Source: Branchiostoma floridae (Eukaryota; Chordata; Leptocardii; Amphioxiformes; Branchiostomatidae). Taken from it: DNA of 64,000 bases. The position numbers and the translations under genes are program-made. Below are positions 1 through 10,410 of this stretch, one piece after another. The stretch lies in assembly GCF_000003815.2 (NCBI RefSeq), contig NC_049992.1, positions 6,202,461-6,266,460 of the forward strand. The letters are read 5' to 3'. Within the stretch, counting starts at the first letter, position 1. The number at the start of each line of letters is the position of its first letter. The notes beneath the pieces were generated by a model. That model searched no databases and was not told the DNA's origin. It worked only from the letters and a program-made list of their open reading frames with translations.

Positions 1-662
1 AGTCAGCTTCTGTCTTTTCACAGCTGTTGTACTCTTCATCTAAGGACACAAAATTATAGGCATCAAAAATTTTGCTATGATTTTATTCAACCTTAAAACT
101 CTCCCTGTCTACTGAAAAATTCAATAGAAAGTAAGATTAAAAGCAAGCATGTCAATGTAACACAAGTGCCTTAAAGCTCTATGGTCACTCATTAGCTCAT
201 ACATGTATTACGATATAGTAATAACTTTGCAGTGCTATCCAGTAGTAAAAAGTGCCTTTGTCAGTAAAAGAAATAGGCTGTGGAACAAATATGCTGTACT
301 CTTAGTCTCATGATGTTAGATTCAGTGCTAGCTGAATTCAAAAGTGACTGCTTGCAAATTTGCCATTGAGGAGTCAAAAAAGCGACTTAAGTCAGACACA
401 GATCTGCACTTTAATCTAAGCTTTAGGGCCATTTTTTTCTCAGCCTCACTGCTGATTATGCACCTAATAGATTGACTACAAGTAAATTCTTCACCTAATA
501 GATTGACTAGAAGTTTGTAATATATTATATTTTTATTATAGTTGTAAGCCATAAGTTGTAACTGACCTAGCAAAAATATATGTGCATGGTATAGACATTG
601 TGTAGTATCTAGTGTGGGACTCTTGACTGATCATGAACTTTAATTTAGCATCAGGGCCTAAC

Positions 663-808
663 CTGGGTTCATAGAACATGTCCACTTGTCTGGCACGGTG
701 GTAGGATCGGTCACATCGGCCAGGTAGCGCCACTTGTTACACTTGTCTGCAGTGCACTGCACCCAGGTCCCCTGTTCCTCGATCTCACGAGACAGAAAAT
801 GTTTCCTC
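663..808 (-). CDS. ZCWPW1: CW zinc finger exon of the ZCWPW1-like gene
   Basis: The acceptor is ttctacag before 808 and the donor is gttagg after 663. The exon is 146 nt, starts in phase 2 (completing a Lys codon with the exon ending at 1805) and ends in phase 1. It carries the aromatic cage Trp (WVQC) and the KWR/PDKW motifs of CW domains that bind methylated H3K4. The domain is cut by the intron after NPG, so its last Cys lies in the next exon, outside the window. Confidence 0.8.
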
Positions 809-3800
809 CTGTAGAAAAATAGTGAAGCGTTCAACATGTATAAGTGAGGTGATCTTTGCAAACCTAAGAGGCTGAAGAGACAGCAATTCAGTGAGGATTA
901 ATGCATAACATTTTGGAATGTTTTAAACTTTTCATAATTAGGCTGAAATAGTTGAATAGAAGTCTACAAGTAAATAGAATGATAGCCATGTGGAAACAAA
1001 AAAAAAAACAGAAAAAAAACAATAGAAGAACTTAGAAGTGGCTTAGTTTAAAGTTGACGATAAAAAGAATCATGAAAAATAACAAACATGATCGACTGAC
1101 TTTGGCATCCTTTTCTTGCCGTTTCTTTGTTTTCAGTTTTTATAATTAGGCTGAAATAGTTTAATCGAAACAAGTTTTACTAAATATAATGTAATAACCA
1201 TCAAAACAAAAGAAAGAAATAGAACTCTTAGAAATGCCAGTGGCTATTTAGCTTGAAATTACTGAAAGAATGTAAAATAACAAACGTGATAGACTGACAT
1301 TCTTACATAGAAAGAATGTAAAATACCAAACGTGATAGACTGACATTCTTACATAGAAAGAATGTAAAATACCAAACGTGATAGACTGACATTCTTACAT
1401 AGAAAGAATGTAAAATAACAAACGTGATAGACTGACATTCTTACATAGAAAGAATGTAAAATAACAAACGTGATAGACTGACATTCTTACATAGAAAGAA
1501 TGTAAAATAACAAACGTGATAGACTGACATTCTTACATAGAAAGAATGTAAAATAACAAACGTGATAGACTGACATTCTTTCATAGAAAGAATGTAAAAT
1601 AACAAACGTGATAGACTGACATTCTTACATAGAAAGAATGTAAAATAACAAACGTGATAGACTGACATTCTTACATAGAAAGAATGTAAAATAACAAACG
1701 TGATAGACTGACATTCTTACATAGAAAGAATGTAAAATAACAAACGTGATAGACTGACATTCTTACATAGAAAGAATGTAAAATAACAAACGTGATAGAC
1801 TGACTTTGACATCCTTTTCTTGCCCTGTTTCTTTGGTTTACGGGTAGAGGAGATGGCAGGGGATGATGGCCTTGTCTCATCTGTAAATTCATAGATGCTC
1901 TTTTTGCCTGGAAATGTAGTTCAGTAAATTATGTTATTTCATTCCATAATCATTTTGAATTGTACTGTCATCGAGAGTGAGAGAATGAGAGAGAGTCATT
2001 GCTGGTTTGTATGGAGCAATTGAATGATACTTTTCTGAGCATCAAATTCTTTAGAAATAATTCAATAACAGAATAATGATGATTGAAATATGAAGCTATG
2101 CCTTGTCATTTCATGTTGATCTTTCATAGTTGCACTTTAGTTGCTAGAAATGTACATCAAGAAGTACCATCTGGGCTGCACAGGGCAGGTAAATACTTTA
2201 TACCCATTAATTTTGAAGCACTCATACTGGATACTGTCTAACAAGTAACATGAAAAATTCAATACATGTATCATTTTTTTATTCAATAATATTTATCTTC
2301 CCGTTGGCTACGAAAACAAAGTTCAACTTCAAAATTATAGCTCTCCATACAGGCATACACTGAATATATCACCCATAATTTGGGCCATTGTAGGTGCACA
2401 AAAGAAATTACCTAGCAGTACGTATACACTAAACCATTTTTACCTGATATTCATTTAACCTGTATATTTTTTTTTAGGCAATGCAGATGGTACTTTGTGA
2501 CCTGATTCTATTTTGTATTACAGTTGTTTCTATTTATACATGATTTGTATAATTATTATAAAAGCACTATTTTTCTGAATATTCTTTAAAATTATCTAGT
2601 TTGTATCATTATCAAATCAATGATTAACTTAAATCACAATAATTTCACTCTTTCATAGATGAAAATGTAGTGTTATGAATTTTGTCTTTGTAAATTCATA
2701 GATGCACTGGTGTATGAACATGTCCAATGTAGGTGGAATTCACGTCTACATTAAGTTACAATGATGAGTGTATTTTGAAAAAAAAAATTGTGACTGATTG
2801 TTAACTTGAATTGTTGAAAGTTTATCTGTGTTCAACTTGGTAGAAGTTATTCTGGATCAAACTAAGGTAGTGTAATTTCTAACAGAAGAATTTGATTTAA
2901 AGAGTCCTAACATTTTCAACTGTACATCCAACTCCAGTGTTAATGTCATTCCTAACATTAGAGTTGGACAGTCGATTATTTTGTTGGAAATTACAGTTTA
3001 ACTTTGATGATAATGACTGTTATTACTACTTATTCTGATCACTAATGATTAAATGGTGTGGTGAGTCTTCGGTTGTGAACATCAGTGCTAAGTATTTTGT
3101 GCATTACATGTCGTATGACTAACTTTGATATGTGTATGTAAAAGTAGCCAGACAGATCAATTGTCAGGAAATTACCTAGAGGGGGAGAAATGAATATGCC
3201 CCTACCCTCACATTTGCATGTACATCAGTGTGCAAGAATCAAATTAAAAGGGAAATTGACAAGCCAGGACTTTATGAATAATGTACACTTATGTATATTG
3301 CAATCATCTCTTCTTGATACAAAATCATATGCAGAATTGTGTAAAATTATCTTTTAATGCACTAAAATTTGTGAAAAATTTTAAAATAAGGCATTTTGTG
3401 TAAATTGTAACTTTCCAGAATCGAATTGTGAATGTTGTTAATTTTGCTGTTGGCTGTCACATTATCTTGGCACAATTAAATTCATCATATGTTGCACCAT
3501 ATCCAGTATCATGTGTTGTTTGTCATATTAAGATAACATACTGGAAGACTTCGGCTGTTTCTTCTTCTTAGTCGTCATGCTCGTCTCAGGGTTCTCAGTC
3601 CCCTCTGGTGCCTTGTCAGAGTACACCAGCTGCTTAGGGTGTAGCTTCCTTTTCTTACTTCTTGGCTTGGTGGGTTTCTGGGGCGTGTGGCACTTGGGGG
3701 TGGTGTGTTCTGACGTAGCAGGGGTCTTGTCAGGATAGTCTTTCCCACTGCACACAAAAATAAATAGATAGGTCCTAGGAAAAAAATGGTGTGTTTCCTG

Positions 3801-6800
3801 TTTCAGTTCTGAAAAAAATAATAGGGTTAATAGGTAGGGATTATCTTTCTTTTCTTATGAGGATCAAAAGATATCTTAACACAGAAAAGGATAAGGTGAG
3901 GCTGAGAACAAGACAGTTCTAAAAGACTTTTCTTGAGTGACTACATTGCACTGACTCTAAATGCCACGGAAAACCTACAAGATAATCATAAAGAGAAAAT
4001 CTTACTCATAGCCCTGCTCCTCTGTTTCACCATGCTCTTTTTTCCAGTTGTCTGATCCTTCTCCTTCAACCACTATGAAAATAAAAGAAAGAACAAAATT
4101 AATGTACGGTAAATCATCTAATAGTCGTGCTGGTTTTATGTTTGCCCTTCTGCAGTGAACTCATTGCACCATGAACTCACAAACCCCTAGCTATAGCCTC
4201 CTTTTCCAGTTGTAACAATGAGTCTACAAAGTCAGGAACTTTTCAAAATTTACAGAATCATATCTTTGACCTATCTAGTCTGTTAGATGCATTTTGAAAA
4301 GGCACTTTGTATGTGGGAACAGTCTACGAACTTATATATAATACCTACACATTATCCTCTACCAGGGTTGGACAAGTCCTCTAGCCCTATTGTCCCGGGC
4401 AAGTGAAATAGCCCATCGGGCAATGAGCGCATGTCCNNNNNNNNNNNNNNNNNNNNNNNNNNNNNNNNNNNNNNNNNNNNNNNNNNNNNNNNNNNNNNNN
4501 NNNNNNNNNNNNNNNNNNNNNNNNNNNNNNNNNNNNNNNNNNNNNNNNNNNNNNNNNNNNNNNNNNNNNNNNNNNNNNNNNNNNNNNNNNNNNNNNNNNN
4601 NNNNNNNNNNNNNNNNNNNNNNNNNNNNNNNNNNNNNNNNNNNNNNNNNNNNNNNNNNNNNNNNNNNNNNNNNNNNNNNNNNNNNNNNNNNNNNNNNNNN
4701 NNNNNNNNNNNNNNNNNNNNNNNNNNNNNNNNNNNNNNNNNNNNNNNNNNNNNNNNNNNNNNNNNNNNNNNNNNNNNNNNNNNNNNNNNNNNNNNNNNNN
4801 NNNNNNNNNNNNNNNNNNNNNNNNNNNNNNNNNNNNNNNNNNNNNNNNNNNNNNNNNNNNNNNNNNNNNNNNNNNNNNNNNNNNNNNNNNNNNNNNNNNN
4901 NNNNNNNNNNNNNNNNNNNNNNNNNNNNNNNNNNNNNNNNNNNNNNNNNNNNNNNNNNNNNNNNNNNNNNNNNNNNNNNNNNNTGTTTCGGGCATTAAAT
5001 TTTTCATGTACTTGCCCAATAGGACAAGTGAATTTTAGAAAACAACCCTGTCTACCCTATGAACTGGGTGTACTAGTACCTTTTTTGGCATCCACTGCTA
5101 GACATTCGAAGTCATCTATTGAGGTGATGTCTACTGGGTTAGCCTCCTTGGCAGGATCTTCCAGAAAATAAAAAAATAAATTGAAATATAGATTTTATGA
5201 ATCTAATTTGAAGTCTGAATGGACGTTTTGAGTTGCAACTTTGAACTTCAACTAGAACAGTTTGAGCTGAGGTTGGAACTCCCTTGCAAACCTTGGACTT
5301 ATAAACGACCTACCATGGACCATAGTTCTCTTTTCACCGACAGAAAGTCCAATGGTCTGAAAATTGACTTACTTGAAGGAGGACTGAGGATGTACTTACT
5401 GCCTAAATTGGTTACTCTGGATAATAGTCCACCAAAACTAACACCAACAGTTCTCAAACATGGCAAAATGGGGTGGACTTACTCTGGGATCAACTCCCCC
5501 ATTGACACAATTAAGTCCACTTTCAGTAGTACATTCATTCTCTTTTAGGTCCAAGGTTTACGTACTAGGAATCTAGTCTTAGCTCAGGTTCAAATACAGT
5601 ACCACATATTTTATTCATACAGTGTACGGGCAGCCATGATTACTTTGTCCTACCCTTGCAATTTAGCCCCACCAATTGTAAGTTCCTCATAATACATTCA
5701 GGCCTTGGCTGCAAAGAGATAGTCGTCCCACCCAACAACAACAACAACAAAAAGATGAGTTACTCTTATTTAGTTTTAATCACCTCTTTCTGGGGGCACA
5801 GTCTGAGGTACTACTGACAGCTTAAGCCATAGATAAATAAAATCATCATCAACAGCAACATTTATGTTTTCCCCAGTCACAAACAAACCAGGAAACAACA
5901 AATCAACCAAAAACTAACAAACAGCAACAACACAACCTTTTTGCAAAGTTGTCTAGGCGGTAAGTAACAGGTGACATGCACCTTCTGATACAATGGTATA
6001 CCTGGAGGCTTGCTGAGAACAGCTGTGAACAAGTCCTCCCACTCTTCCTGATTTAGTGATGATGCCACTTTTCCTGTCTAGGAGAGAACTAAGCTTTCAA
6101 CGTGCAAACTAACTAAACAATTCATTTATGTTTACACATACAGACAAACCTCTCTGTATATTTTCTATTGTGACCAACTTACATCTAGCTAATATAACAC
6201 TCGGTAATGTGCAATATGGAAAATTGATGGTAAAGGTGTAGCTGGACAGAATCTACCACTCACAGAATGTACACTGATATATTCTGGCAAGGGGTAATGC
6301 ACCTACATGTGTATATACACGTAATAAGCAATATACCACCATGGTACTGAAAAGCCATCACCTAAACCTGACAACACTTGAAGCCTTGACAGATTGTCTC
6401 ATTTCTATCACATTGCCTTTAAGCCAAGGTCCCACAACTTTCAATGCCCAACCTACCTTTTGATTGCTGACTCTTGAATCCTTTGCAGCATCTTTTTCCT
6501 CTTTATCATCTAACTTCTGGCTCTTTTCTTCCAGCATGTCTTCTGGAAAAGGTGACATAATCAAAATACTCATTAATCTCAATGTCCTGCGGTTTCTTCA
6601 GCCTCAGTGTCATTGAAACTCTGGACTGAAGCTGAAGAAACCGCAGTGCACGAATGAGCTGCTAAGGGTCACGTCGGGGTCAGGCGGAACAGACAACAAC
6701 AACAATCTGCAGAAGATAGCGGCCCGGTGGTTATTGTAATAGAGCTTTGTTGTTTCAGGTCCTGCCGTGGATTACCTTTGGGCTTCTGGAGTTTTTTTTT

Positions 6801-8168
6801 TGCCCGCCAAAGAAGGTAAGGGAATTGGGAAGGTAGGGAAAGGAAGAATCCGGCCCGACTAGCAAGAATAAAGGCCGGAGGAACAAAAGTTGGATCCGGG
6901 GAACGGGGTGAACCTGGACGATATAGCGTCCAGGCCTGGGCTACATCACCTGCCTGCTATGGATCATGTACACAGTGCATGTGTTATTAAAGAGCCCTCT
7001 AGTGTACAATTCTGGAACTGCACCATTCACACATTACCTGTCACAGTACTGGTTCCAGTAGGAGAGGCTGGTAGCCCTAAGTCGGCCAGGTCTGGAGATG
7101 AAGGTTCATTTCCTTGTGGGCTGCTGGGCACTTCCTGTTCATCGTCCACCCTCCCTTTGCTGGAGCTGAGATCTAGCATTGGACCTGGAATAAGTTATTA
7201 ACACTTGTTGAACACACTTTTACTCATCATAATTTTTTGACTTGCTACAGGTTAAGGATGAAATACTGCAGCACTCTTTGTGTTGAAGGAGTAGATAAGA
7301 AAAATCATTTGGAACTTTAATTAGTTTATTCTTTGCTTTCAGACAGGATATGTTCATAGCAACGTAACCAACATAAGATATAACAATCACAATGATAAAA
7401 GAAATGATATGAGAAACAATAATAAAACTACAATGACAGACGGAAACAATATGTGAAACAATAGCACACATACATAACTGTTAACAGTGATCAACTCTCC
7501 TCTTCTTTGCTCGTTACTAGTACTTTCATGGGCAGGTAAGCCCCAAAATATGCGAACGCCAGCTGGTATAATTTGTTCATTTTCTAATCGGTCCAAAATC
7601 CGGCCCACTGATTTTTTTCAGGTCCATTTTTTCTGGACCAGTCCAACAAGAAAAATTGGTTTTGTACGGTTTGGTACCCACCGCTAGAGGTTAGTGGCAT
7701 TGGTTTGTGAACTGGTGGGCAAGCGTACTGCCTCTAACACTAGTTAGTTCACCTTTTCCGTTGGGTAACCTAGATTCGTTGTTTTAAAAAGCTGGGTAAT
7801 AAGAGATTTCAGGTCAACGACGGGTTTCAAATGTCAACATTTTTAAGATATCGCAATGTGAAACTACCTTCCATCAAGTTAACAATCTCCAAAACCCTAC
7901 TTTTATATAAAACTGATATAGATTACCCTAGGCCTATGGATAAAGGTGAAGTAACATTACTTGCCTTTCTTGTTTGTTTCAATATTAATTACATGCGAGA
8001 ACGAGTATGGATAAAGCAAATTATGAAGAAAAAAAAAACTGTGTGTGACACACATTTTTTTTATCAGGCCGTGTAAAAACCAACTGTGGAAGCAGATTTA
8101 TAAAAAACAGATCTTGCCTTACCTGTTACAGGGGTCTTGAAGCAATTCTTCTGCTTGATCAAATCCAT
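663..8168 (-). CDS. ZCWPW1: ZCWPW1-like CW-type zinc finger protein, N-terminal part (gene runs off the left edge)
   Basis: Nine coding exons join in phase on the minus strand: 8168-8123 (start ATG; exon probably begins at 8203), 7184-7038, 6542-6457, 6077-6002, 5157-5080, 4072-4006, 3747-3542, 1907-1805 and 808-663, giving about 318 residues. The last exon encodes most of a CW zinc finger: W285, C288, C293, W296 with KWR, then PDKW (W312) and C314. The fourth zinc Cys and any PWWP domain must lie left of the window. Residues 1-270 are acidic, Ser-rich and Lys-rich. A segment near ASSLNQEEWEDLFTAVL resembles the SSLTNAEFEEI region I recall from human ZCWPW1. An in-frame TAA lies upstream of the chosen ATG. 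In mammals ZCWPW1 reads H3K4me3/H3K36me3 at PRDM9-marked meiotic sites. ZCWPW2 or another CW protein is the main alternative. Confidence 0.72.
1085..1140 (-). pseudogene. Partial copy of the 3' end of the 1805-1907 exon
   Basis: The stretch tgactttggcatccttttct and its continuation nearly repeat the end of the ZCWPW1-like exon at 1801-1840, including the donor-like gtcagt on the minus strand. The flanking text also recurs (ataattaggctgaaatag at about 937 and 1141), so a segment of roughly 200 bp was duplicated inside the intron. The copy lacks the upstream half of the exon and a clear matching acceptor, so it is probably unused. Confidence 0.55.
1265..1800. repeat. 46-bp tandem satellite, about 11 copies
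   Basis: The motif gatagactgacattcttac recurs at 1288, 1334, 1380 and every 46 bp to 1748; the copy at 1794 runs into exon sequence. Each unit contains the inverted repeat acattctt/aagaatgt and, on the minus strand, a gtcagt donor-like hexamer. Units differ by only one or two bases. The array lies in the intron directly after the exon ending at 1805. Apparent open frames across it are produced by the repeat. Confidence 0.95.
3542..3747 (-). CDS. ZCWPW1: Lys/Pro-rich linker exon of the ZCWPW1-like gene
   Basis: The acceptor is gtgtgcag before 3747 and the donor is gtatgt after 3542. The 206-nt exon joins in phase to exons 4072-4006 and 1907-1805. It encodes a disordered, basic segment with SKKRK and TKKKKQPK clusters, which could serve as nuclear localisation signals. 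No folded domain is visible. Confidence 0.75.
4437..4983. other. Assembly gap, 547 N
   Basis: This is unknown sequence inside an intron of the ZCWPW1-like gene. The flanks (gggcaagtgaaatagcccatc on the left, cttgcccaataggacaagtg on the right) belong to a dispersed repeat with CTTGCCC / ACTTGTCC motifs that also appears near 16950-17030. Repeat content probably caused the gap. The flanking exons are in phase, so no coding exon need be missing. Confidence 0.95.
6587..6646. repeat. Perfect 16-bp hairpin
   Basis: ctgcggtttcttcagc (6587-6602) pairs exactly with gctgaagaaaccgcag (6631-6646) across a 28-base loop, in the intron upstream of the 6457-6542 exon. It is probably the remnant of a palindromic element. 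A small structured RNA is possible but nothing else supports it. Confidence 0.6.
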
Positions 8169-8203
8169 TCTGTGTCGTGGTTGTTACAGTGGGAAGTTGG
8201 GAA

Positions 8204-10410
8204 CTGTACACTAGCCTACATAGTGATAAAGAATCAAAAATTATATAAAGTTTGCTTTCAATGAATTCAGGACAAGCAACATGCTACAAAAAAAGGCATT
8301 CAGACCCTTCTCAAACTCAAAATGTGTAATAACAAGACAGTGACCACTGTAAGGGTTGAATAAGCCCAAAGGCCAAACCCTCTGACATACATTGTTATGC
8401 AGTTCAGTTGCAAATCAAAACAATGGTCGAGACATTGACTGTCTTCTTTTTTGGGTGGCTTTACACAAGGACGTTATGATAATAAGTTTAAGTTATATGA
8501 AACGTCCAACCTTTGATATAGTATCCTAGAAGTCCTGTCGCCGTACATACGTTCAGATCTCTGTGAAAGGGCTACTTCTGGTGTTTCTGTCAAATTCTAT
8601 TGTTGAAAATTGATTTTGACTCCAGAGTTACTCTTGTGTCTTTATCAACTCACTCAGGCAATTCATCAATCAATAAGCCCTGTCACAGAAGTCAGAACTC
8701 ATGTGCAGCGACAGGAATTCTAGCCTATGTAATATGTCAAAGGGTGTCATTTTAGGCCCACAAAAAGTAAACAAAACCCGTCGACTACTTTTTGTAGGCC
8801 TTACATTTCGACATATATTTTTACCTAGAATTTCTGTTGCCGCAGACGCGTCCTGACTTATGTGAAAGGGTTTATTCATTTGATCCTTGATTATAACAAA
8901 AGACATTGTAGAAACCAAAGAGCTTTCCTCAACACTGTGGAAGAAAGTTCCTTGTACAAAGTTGTAGAAACTGACTTCTCATAGTCATACCTCAGTTTTC
9001 CAACACAGCTACTGAGCTGAACTATTATAGCCAGCTGCTCTCTCGGTCTCACCAGTCCCCAGTCAACTTGCGATAAAGAATCAGTAAAAGATATCTCTGC
9101 ACCTTGCTTTGGATTCCAGGTCGTAATTCTGAAATCTCTGACCACCAGCGAATCTGCAAACGACAACAAATTATCCGACCCTTGCACAACTACGTAAATG
9201 ATCGTCTGTCAAATTTCCCGCTCACTTTCAGAAGATGGACTGCTACATATGAAAAAAGGGCCGAGAAATATTACCTTACTTGTGTTGATCACCAAACATT
9301 GAGAAAAGAACGTCGAAATAACATTAAATATGATATAAATGATACATAAAGTTATTTTCTCATTCTAGAAGGAATAATTCTTTTTATTACAAAGGGAGTC
9401 CTTGTTAATGAGGATATGAGTTCCCCCCTCACAATATTGGTATCGCCCGGGTCGTCTCGTATCTTTGACGTAAACAAGTAACTTTATGCTCAAAGTATGC
9501 AAAAATGGTTCACGTGAATCCGGTGATTTACCACAGAATAGTCGTAATATCTCACAATGATTTAACTTTCATACATCACGATCAACAATATCCAAGCGAA
9601 ACAATTAAATCTTGAGCAAAACATTCCAAGTGCCTATTCCACATCTTCTCGGCGCCATATTTTTGGCAATTTGACCCCCTCTGACCCTAAATACATTATG
9701 ATAAAGCTTTGACAAGAAATGACTAATTTCTACATTTTCAAATATATCATGACTTGTGCCTCACAACGAAATCATTTCATTCATACACAGCTAATAAATA
9801 ATAAAGACAAAACAATTTTCATGTTGTGGGCTGGGGGTTACAAGAGGTTAGATGTACAAGTATGTAAATTAGACAGCAGCCACAAGCATGCAGAAAATAT
9901 TAAAGTTGCAACTATAACGTAATAAGTGATGGATTTGAGAAAAATTGAACATCGTATAATGGCATATGTGCTTTTAATGACATTTATGATGTTTTATATT
10001 CACTAAAAAGCCCGAAATTGGAGATCAAATAATGTCAGGTTTTGTTGTTTTGTTGCGGTGTATAGGCCTTTCATGACGCAGGCCCTCGGGTCTGCAGAAC
10101 GTCTGGACCACGTCTAGTGTTCACATCGGGAGCACGGAAAAATCCGCATTTCTTCCGATTTTGGCTCAAACTCTCCAGTTTTGTCAGATTTTCGGACTAG
10201 GGGGACGTTATTTCGTACATATTTGCCACCAATCCTCGGTGAATGTCGTTCATTTAGAAGATTTCGGGCGTTGTTTGGGCTCTAGTCCGGGCCCTCCTCC
10301 TAGGCTTGTTTGCTTTCTTGTCCATACTTTTGGATATTCAATATTCAGGATATGCTAATTAGCAAGTAGGGCGCGAGTTTCAAATTTGGCAGACTTGCGG
10401 GGAATGTACC
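8204..10410. promoter_or_regulatory. Shared 5' region between divergent ZCWPW1-like and MEPCE genes
   Basis: The two start codons (8166-8168 minus, 10411 plus) are 2.2 kb apart and diverge. The interval has no convincing coding exon. It should hold the 5' UTRs, perhaps a noncoding first exon of the ZCWPW1-like gene, and promoters for both genes. MEPCE's start sits in a strong context (accATGGCTGCC). No TATA box stands out, and exact transcription starts cannot be read from sequence. Confidence 0.5.

Noticed and set aside
1288-1800. CRISPR-like array
   Set aside because: Repeats are contiguous 46-bp units without unique spacers, in an animal intron.
1441-1892. Open frames with MSVYHVCYFTFFL-type repeats
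   Set aside because: They are reading frames through the 46-bp satellite, repeating every three units; only the exon at 1805-1907 is real.
4387-5171. Long open frames across 4.4-5.2 kb on both strands
   Set aside because: They run through the N gap and exist only because N was translated as X.
5219-5548. 109-residue plus-strand open frame next to a ZCWPW1-like exon
   Set aside because: It lies in an intron on the opposite strand; it contains mirrored pieces (ggtccaaggtt / aaccttggac) that suggest a palindromic repeat.
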